Assembly: GCA_021798095.1 (NCBI GenBank)
Contig: JAJZYL010000028.1
Location: forward strand, 1-10,853
Reading direction: 5' to 3'
DNA from: an archaeon
GTDB lineage: Archaea; Thermoproteota; Nitrososphaeria; Conexivisphaerales; UBA164
DNA: 10,853 bases
Below the pieces are notes generated by a model that was not told where the DNA came from, searched no databases, and worked only from the letters and a program-made list of their open reading frames with translations. The position numbers and the translations under genes are program-made. Positions 6,551-10,853 of this stretch are shown here, piece by piece (position 1 is the stretch's first letter; every line of letters starts with the position of its first letter).

Positions 6551-6585
6551 AATTTGAGCAGATTGTTAAAAAAATTCGTCTATTT

Positions 6586-6593
6586 GATTTAAA
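6586..6593 (+). promoter_or_regulatory. TATA box of the trmB-like gene
   Basis: GATTTAAA, centred 26 bases upstream of the ATG at 6616, as expected for a leaderless transcript. It is outside the palindrome, so the regulator could activate or only mildly affect its own gene. Confidence 0.5.
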
Positions 6594-6615
6594 GGCGATT
6601 ATTTCTAATACGAAC

Positions 6616-7854
6616 ATGGAACCGGGCAGAAGGCTTTTGGATCAATTGCGGGAGATAGGATTGACCGAATATGAGACTAAGGTATATCTTACGCTGTTGA
6701 CAAAGGGGCCTTTGACAGCCAATGAGCTCTCCATAGCTTCGGGTGTGCCTCGTACCAAGGTCTATGAGACAACTACTCATCTAAAGAGGAAGGGCATAGT
6801 TCAGCTTTATGGAAGGCCAGTTAAATTTGCGCCCACAAGTATTGACAGTTCGTTCGAAGAACTGATAACTTCGGAAGAGAGGAGGGTCAAGAGCTTAAAG
6901 TTAGCCTTAAGGTCCCTAAAGGACATAGAAAGACACGCCCTCGGAAAAGTCACAGCACAGGAAAGCAAGTTTCAGGTGGTCTATGGAGAGGAGATCGCCA
7001 GCATATTAAATAAAATAATGGTGTCCTGCCGTAATTATCTGCATGTTATAACAGGTGCAAACGGCCTTCATCTGCTTAAGCGCTATGAGAAGCAAATACA
7101 GGAAATGAGCGTTAATGGTGTTGAAATCGAAGTAGTGATCCCGGCCAACGATACCGAATTGATACTGGAATCTGCTGCCCTAGCCTTTCCTCGAAAGGTG
7201 GGTTTGATAATCGAAAAAAAGGAGATATTCATAAGTGATGACCAGTTGATGCTTTTGGTTGACGAAGATACCAACGCTGGGCATATAATTGAGATGCCAG
7301 CTCTTGCAAAAACCGTTAATTACTATATCGCCGAACCGCTTATTGAAAGATCCATTGAACTTCACAGGTATCTAAAGCTCATTGATAGCGGCATGTCTGA
7401 GGAACTCGTAACGCTCATAAAGGACCCGCCCCTACAAGAGCTCCTATCCCATGCTTTATTTATGAAGATACCAGAGGAGGAGCTGTGGGCTATCGGGGAA
7501 CATATGTACAACCAATTCCAGGAAAGGATAAGTTCTATTCTTCCATCTTTGAGCATGGAATTGGCCATTCCTGTATGGGCGGAATTAATATCATCATCGC
7601 TTGAAGGGAAAGGTACAGTAAAGTATGACACCGTAACCAAGATATTGATCATAGAATATGATGCTAATTATGGAGCTTTACCGCCCAGCCTGTGGTTATT
7701 GATGTTCAGAAGCTATTTAAAATCGATTAACAAGGACCTAATTATAATTGGAAGGTTCCAAGTGCAATCCCAAAATATAATCCAGGCTAAGATTCCATGG
7801 GATCTTTTGCCAAACATCGCTGAAACAACGGTATCGGATCACCGAAACCTATAA
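6616..7854 (+). CDS. TrmB-family transcriptional regulator with atypical C-terminal part
   Basis: A 412-residue DNA-binding regulator. Residues 7-75 form the TrmB winged helix-turn-helix (LREIGLTEYETKVYLTLL, then ELSIASGVPRTKVYETTTHL with the recognition helix at about 45-57, then a wing ending GRPVKFAPT). A charged helical linker (80-112) probably mediates dimerisation. Residues 117-250 look like the phospholipase-D-like regulatory domain found after the winged helix in this family (YLHVITGANGLHLLKRY, VEIEVVIPA). Residues 255-412 do not match the sugar-binding domain of classical TrmB, as far as I can judge; they alternate helices and strands (VTKILIIEYDA, KDLIIIGRFQV). No membrane span is seen. 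The gene is divergent from the ESCRT operon across a palindromic operator, so control of that operon and of itself is the natural inference. The effector is unknown. Confidence 0.85.
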   Translation: MEPGRRLLDQLREIGLTEYETKVYLTLLTKGPLTANELSIASGVPRTKVYETTTHLKRKGIVQLYGRPVKFAPTSIDSSFEELITSEERRVKSLKLALRSLKDIERHALGKVTAQESKFQVVYGEEIASILNKIMVSCRNYLHVITGANGLHLLKRYEKQIQEMSVNGVEIEVVIPANDTELILESAALAFPRKVGLIIEKKEIFISDDQLMLLVDEDTNAGHIIEMPALAKTVNYYIAEPLIERSIELHRYLKLIDSGMSEELVTLIKDPPLQELLSHALFMKIPEEELWAIGEHMYNQFQERISSILPSLSMELAIPVWAELISSSLEGKGTVKYDTVTKILIIEYDANYGALPPSLWLLMFRSYLKSINKDLIIIGRFQVQSQNIIQAKIPWDLLPNIAETTVSDHRNL

Positions 7855-7856
7855 AA
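7850..7856 (+). promoter_or_regulatory. TATA box of the L38e gene
   Basis: TATAAAA, centred 27 bases upstream of the ATG at 7880. It overlaps the stop codon of the trmB-like gene (7852-7854), so L38e has its own leaderless promoter embedded in the end of the upstream gene. Confidence 0.6.
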
Positions 7857-7879
7857 CTGCTTTGTAAATATATCGGCGC

Positions 7880-8074
7880 ATGCCAAAGCAGATTTTCGAT
7901 TCGAAGACTTTCTTAGAATTGCTGGAAGGCGCCGATAAGGTCGTACTGGTCAAAAGAAAAGAACATTCAAAAGCAAAGATAAGAAAGGGGCGTTACCTTT
8001 ACACATATTCCGGCCCATCCGCGGAAGTGGATAAGCTAATTGCAAGCTATAAGGGGAATATAGTCAACCTATAA
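7880..8074 (+). CDS. rpl38e: Ribosomal protein eL38 (L38e)
   Basis: A 64-residue basic protein matching the eukaryotic and archaeal large-subunit protein L38e. The start MPKQI, the FLEL helix, the KVVLVKRK strand, the KAKIRKGRYLYTY segment (RYLYT is the family signature) and the C-terminal helix plus hydrophobic end are all in place, and the length is normal. L38e is found in eukaryotes and a limited set of archaea, mostly on the Thermoproteota/TACK side, so it is a useful placement marker. The ATG is set by the MPKQI family start and by a TATA box at the right distance. The gene follows the trmB-like gene by 25 bases in the same direction but is probably transcribed on its own. Confidence 0.88.
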   Translation: MPKQIFDSKTFLELLEGADKVVLVKRKEHSKAKIRKGRYLYTYSGPSAEVDKLIASYKGNIVNL

Positions 8075-8082
8075 GCCTCTAT

Positions 8083-8098
8083 AGCTTGGTTCCAAGCT
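8083..8098 (+). terminator. Small hairpin after the L38e gene
   Basis: AGCTTGG and CCAAGCT form a seven-base inverted repeat with a two-base gap, nine bases after the L38e stop, between convergent genes. No T-run follows, so a terminator role is uncertain. Confidence 0.25.
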
Positions 8099-8134
8099 GA
8101 ATTTGGATAAAGGTTTCATATTAAAATGGCCTAC

Positions 8135-8434
8135 CTATTTACGTAACATAATAAGGCCTACAAATACTAGGATTACGCCAAAAACTAAAGGAAATATAGC
8201 CGAACCTCCGTATAAGAAATATCCTATAGTAAGGAACGATATAATTACGCCTGCGGAACCTAGCCATATGAGCGTCCTGTTCTGACGTAACCCATCAAGG
8301 ATGCATATTACGCTATCAATGAATATAATTGAGAAGACCGCTATATACCAGCCAATAAGTGAAAAGGTTAAGAGAATCATCATAACCCCTCCCACGATCA
8401 TAGTAGCAGAAAGAACCTTTAATTCAGTCTTCAT
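8135..8434 (-). CDS. Small four-helix membrane protein, unknown function
   Basis: A 99-residue hydrophobic protein with four predicted membrane segments: about 6-26, 28-48, 56-75 and 79-97, separated by short loops. The only sizeable polar loop is DGLRQNRT (47-54) in the middle, and the protein ends in Arg-Lys. The two halves have a similar layout, but I see no convincing internal repeat in the residues. I do not recognise a family, and nothing indicates a substrate. The ATG at 8434 is supported by a minus-strand TATA box 27 bases upstream. It converges with the L38e gene, with a gap of 60 bases. Confidence 0.65.
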   Translation of the reverse strand: MKTELKVLSATMIVGGVMMILLTFSLIGWYIAVFSIIFIDSVICILDGLRQNRTLIWLGSAGVIISFLTIGYFLYGGSAIFPLVFGVILVFVGLIMLRK

Positions 8435-8457
8435 TGCAATGGTTTAATGAGAGATGG

Positions 8458-8464
8458 TTATAAA
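8458..8464 (-). promoter_or_regulatory. TATA box of the small membrane protein gene
   Basis: TTTATAA on the minus strand, centred 27 bases upstream of the ATG at 8434. The rest of the 236-base gap up to 8670 holds no tRNA-like or repeat structure that I can see. Confidence 0.55.
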
Positions 8465-8641
8465 TGCTTTTAGTAGGGTGTGATTAACTTCTTTGAACAT
8501 ATCAGATAGATACGCCTCCTTTTGCATTATTATACGAGCTTGCGCCAGCCCTGTGACCTTCAATAAATTTAGAATGTGTTGACCTATTTAAGCTAACTTA
8601 CCTAATGTTCACAGATAAATGCACTGAAGCACCCTAACATC

Positions 8642-8648
8642 TTTATAA
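8642..8648 (+). promoter_or_regulatory. TATA box of the aIF5B gene
   Basis: TTTATAA, centred 26 bases upstream of the ATG at 8671. It picks this ATG over two nearby out-of-frame ATGs and predicts a leaderless mRNA. Confidence 0.6.
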
Positions 8649-8670
8649 GTACGCCAGAAATGGATATGAT

Positions 8671-10425
8671 ATGTCGGCAATCAGGCAGCCAATAATAGTT
8701 GTGCTTGGTCATGTTGATGCAGGCAAGACATCGCTACTTGATAAGCTTAGGGGAACCGCTGTACAGCGCAGAGAGGCAGGAGGTATCACTCAGCAAATAG
8801 GGGCAAGCTTTTTCCCAAAGGATGTATTGAAGGCTATTTGCGCTGACCTTCTTGATAAATATAAGATCGATGTAGAAATTCCAGGTCTACTCTTTATAGA
8901 TACCCCCGGTCATGAAGCTTTTTCAAATCTAAGATTTAGAGGCGGCTCAGCTGCCGATATAGCTATCCTCGTAATCGATATCACAAAGGGCTTGGAAGCA
9001 CAAACGTTTGAAAGCATAGACATTTTGAGGGGAAGGAAGGTGCCATTTATCATTGCGCTAAATAAAATTGACCTTTTAGCAGGGTGGATATCTAGGTCGT
9101 TAACGTTAGAAAAGGACATAAGCTCACAAGAAAAGGCCACACAGGATCTTCTAGATAATGGTATATTCTCCGTAATGGGTCAATTATCTATAATAGGATT
9201 GCCGAGTGAAGTATACTATCGAGCCTCGAACTTCACCAAACAGATAGTTATGGTGCCCATAAGTGCGACAACTGGTGAAGGGATTCCAGAACTGTTAACC
9301 ATAATGCTTGGCCTAGTTCAGCAATACATGAAAGGTAAGCTAAAATATGAGGAAACGCCAGCTAGAGGCCTTGTAATTGAAGTAAAGGAAGAGGTTGGAA
9401 TGGGCATAGTGCTGAACACGATAATACTGAATGGCAGAATTCAGGTAAATGATGAGATAGTAGTAGGTACTGACCACGGGCCCGTCCTATCACATGTGAA
9501 AGCGTTATTCATGCCAAAGCCTCTGGACGAAATGAGGGACCCGAGGGATAAGTTCCTGCCCGTCAAGGAGATAACGGCTGCGGCGGGTGTTAGTATATTC
9601 GCGCCGGATGTCCAAGGGGTCCTTGCCGGTACTCCATTGCTGGTGGTGAAGAATCAGCAGATAATTGATGAAGCAAAGAACTTTATAGATAATGAAGTTA
9701 AAAGGGCAATAATAAAGACCGATAAGGTAGGGGTAGTAGTAAAATCCGATACCTTAGGTTCGCTTGAAGCGCTTCTTTCGCAGCTTGAAAGGAAGGGTAT
9801 ACAAGTAAGGATGGCAGATATAGGCCCTGTAAGCAAAAAGGACATAACAGAGGCAGAGATGGTCAAAGAAAAGGATGTTTATTTGGGGGTCGTGTTGGCC
9901 TTTAACCAGAAGACGCTGGTTGAAAATCCTGTAGTTCCAATATTCAGCGGAGATGTCATATACGGTATAATCGATTCATATATAAAATGGACGGAACAGA
10001 AGAGGGCTGAACAACTTCACGCGAGCATGGAAACGGTCAAACTACCAGCTATGATCAAGGTTATGAAGGGCTATATATTTAGGAGAAGCAATCCAGCCGT
10101 CTTCGGAATTACCGTTTTGGGCGGGAAACTTCGTTCGAAGGTTCCATTGATGAACAGTACGGGGGAGGAAGTTGGTATGGTGGAGCAGATACAAGTGGAA
10201 GGGAACCCCGTCGCTGAACTCAATCTAAACGAAGAAGCGGCAATTTCGGTCAAGGGGGTGACCATAGGAAGACAGATTAAGGAAGATGAGATACTCTATA
10301 CTTTACCTAATTCTGCTGAAGCTAAATTTATACTAGATAGCAAATCGATTCCGAACGATTTGCAAGAACTCATGAAGGACATAGTTTCTATAAGGAGAAA
10401 GGTTCAAATGCTTTACGCTTATTAA
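8671..10425 (+). CDS. infB: Translation initiation factor aIF5B
   Basis: The archaeal IF2/eIF5B homologue, a GTPase that promotes joining of ribosomal subunits and positioning of initiator tRNA. The 584 residues match the usual archaeal length, without the long N-terminal extension of eukaryotes. G1 GHVDAGKT is at 13-20, the switch I GGITQQIG at 38-45, G3 DTPGHEAF at 77-84, G4 NKID at 131-134, and a G5-like SATTG near 200. Domain II (from about 228, ARGLVIEV), domain III (from about 350, VGVVVKSDTLGSLEALL, characteristic of the family) and the C-terminal barrel (PAMIKVMKGYIFRRSNPAVFG onward) follow in order. No key residue is missing and no intein is present. Transcribed alone from a leaderless promoter. 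Confidence 0.96.
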   Translation: MSAIRQPIIVVLGHVDAGKTSLLDKLRGTAVQRREAGGITQQIGASFFPKDVLKAICADLLDKYKIDVEIPGLLFIDTPGHEAFSNLRFRGGSAADIAILVIDITKGLEAQTFESIDILRGRKVPFIIALNKIDLLAGWISRSLTLEKDISSQEKATQDLLDNGIFSVMGQLSIIGLPSEVYYRASNFTKQIVMVPISATTGEGIPELLTIMLGLVQQYMKGKLKYEETPARGLVIEVKEEVGMGIVLNTIILNGRIQVNDEIVVGTDHGPVLSHVKALFMPKPLDEMRDPRDKFLPVKEITAAAGVSIFAPDVQGVLAGTPLLVVKNQQIIDEAKNFIDNEVKRAIIKTDKVGVVVKSDTLGSLEALLSQLERKGIQVRMADIGPVSKKDITEAEMVKEKDVYLGVVLAFNQKTLVENPVVPIFSGDVIYGIIDSYIKWTEQKRAEQLHASMETVKLPAMIKVMKGYIFRRSNPAVFGITVLGGKLRSKVPLMNSTGEEVGMVEQIQVEGNPVAELNLNEEAAISVKGVTIGRQIKEDEILYTLPNSAEAKFILDSKSIPNDLQELMKDIVSIRRKVQMLYAY

Positions 10426-10523
10426 AGTTATCTGGCGTAATTATGTTGAATGCATAAATTAATGCGTGCAACAAAGCGCAAAGAGTTTCTATGATATAAT
10501 TCTTAACCATAAACATATGAACT

Positions 10524-10556
10524 GCTGATTCAAGTTATGATGATAACGCTATCAGC
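10524..10556. other. Two-part imperfect hairpin between aIF5B and DNA ligase genes
   Basis: GCTGAT (10524-10529) pairs with ATCAGC (10551-10556). Inside it GTTAT (10534-10538) pairs with ATAAC (10543-10547) around a GATG loop, with an internal loop of four and three bases between the stems. It lies about 100 bases after the aIF5B stop and about 20 bases upstream of the ligase TATA box. It could be an RNA structure at the aIF5B 3' end or a protein site near the ligase promoter. Confidence 0.3.
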
Positions 10557-10572
10557 CAACGGTTACATCAAG

Positions 10573-10580
10573 ATTTAATA
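10573..10580 (+). promoter_or_regulatory. TATA box of the DNA ligase gene
   Basis: ATTTAATA, centred 27 bases upstream of the ATG at 10604. A second AT-rich stretch at about 10587-10594 is too close to the ATG to serve a leaderless start. Confidence 0.5.
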
Positions 10581-10603
10581 GGTGCATTATATAAAGCTAC
10601 TTT

Positions 10604-10853
10604 ATGGCTCCTTATCCATTTCGAGCAATGGTGGATGGCCTCTCCAAACTGGAACAGACTAGTAAGAGATTAGAGTTGACTACGCTGCTTTCATCACTTT
10701 TTAAATCAGTTGGAGCCGATGAATTACCATACGTAGTCTATTTAATTCAAGGGAAAATTTATCCTGATTACAAGGGGGTAGAACTTGGTATAGCGGAAAA
10801 GCTCGTTATCAGAGCGCTTAAAATGGTCACAGGCCTTGATGAAATGACTATTG
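10604..10853 (+). CDS. lig: ATP-dependent DNA ligase, N-terminal part (cut by window edge)
   Basis: The first 83 residues of an archaeal ATP-dependent DNA ligase, which seals nicks during replication and repair. Only the start of the N-terminal DNA-binding domain is visible, and it matches the Sulfolobus-type enzyme closely in pattern: FxxMVDGLSKLEQTSKRLELT near the start, then VVYLIQGKIYPDY, ELGIAEKLVIRA and a following MVTGLDE. The catalytic lysine motif (KxDG) and the OB domain lie beyond the edge, so activity cannot be judged. The ATG is supported by its TATA box. Confidence 0.9.
   Translation, partial: MAPYPFRAMVDGLSKLEQTSKRLELTTLLSSLFKSVGADELPYVVYLIQGKIYPDYKGVELGIAEKLVIRALKMVTGLDEMTI

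Noticed and set aside
8103..8285. Rightward open frame of 60 codons opposite the small membrane protein
   Set aside because: It is antisense to a better-supported gene with a TATA box and clear membrane segments, and has no promoter of its own.
8465..8641. Search of the gap before aIF5B for a tRNA or small RNA
   Set aside because: No T-loop GGTTCGA-like sequence, acceptor pairing or C/D boxes found on either strand by eye.
10537..10600. Possible C/D box RNA around ATGATGA at 10537
   Set aside because: The C-box-like sequence has no CTGA D box at a suitable distance downstream, and the opposite strand gives only a poor C box. The bases are better explained by the hairpin.

Overview
The window reads as a piece of an archaeal chromosome, most likely from the Thermoproteota (TACK) side. 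Evidence: ESCRT-III (CdvB-type) and Vps4/CdvC division proteins, a small protein matching eukaryote-like ribosomal protein L38e, archaeal IF5B, an archaeal ATP-dependent DNA ligase, a TrmB-type regulator, and TATA boxes about 26-27 bases upstream of most first-gene start codons, as expected for leaderless transcripts. Genus-level placement is not possible from this sequence alone. I see no mobile element, CRISPR array, rRNA or tRNA.

Layout. Left edge (1-654): the first 15 codons of a leftward gene with an excellent TATA box, then an unrecognised 160-residue leftward protein. Next, rightward (697-2787): a gamma-carbonic-anhydrase-like left-handed beta-helix protein in which all three zinc-ligand histidines are replaced, followed six bases later by a GTPBP1-like translational GTPase.

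Centre (2876-7854): a leftward cluster reading escrt-III-1, escrt-III-2, cdvC/vps4, then a medium-chain dehydrogenase/reductase. Divergent from it is a TrmB-like regulator with an unusual C-terminal part. Between the regulator and the ESCRT cluster is a striking operator-like site: a perfect 12-base-arm inverted repeat with two further outer TGTCAC half-sites, lying on the TATA box I propose for the ESCRT cluster. I consider this the best candidate for an undescribed system: a TrmB-type regulator controlling a compact ESCRT division or membrane-remodelling operon that has no CdvA next to it.

Right (7880-10853): ribosomal protein L38e with its own promoter inside the end of the regulator gene, a small four-helix membrane protein in the opposite direction, aIF5B, and the first 83 codons of DNA ligase. 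These look like ordinary housekeeping genes.

The ESCRT-III-1 protein ends in an LPDLP motif of the kind that docks onto the MIT domain, and CdvC starts with an MIT-like domain, so the two should form a working pair. ESCRT-III-2 is divergent and lacks that motif. A poly-T run after escrt-III-1 and strong Shine-Dalgarno sequences before escrt-III-2 and cdvC suggest that subunit ratio is tuned within the operon.
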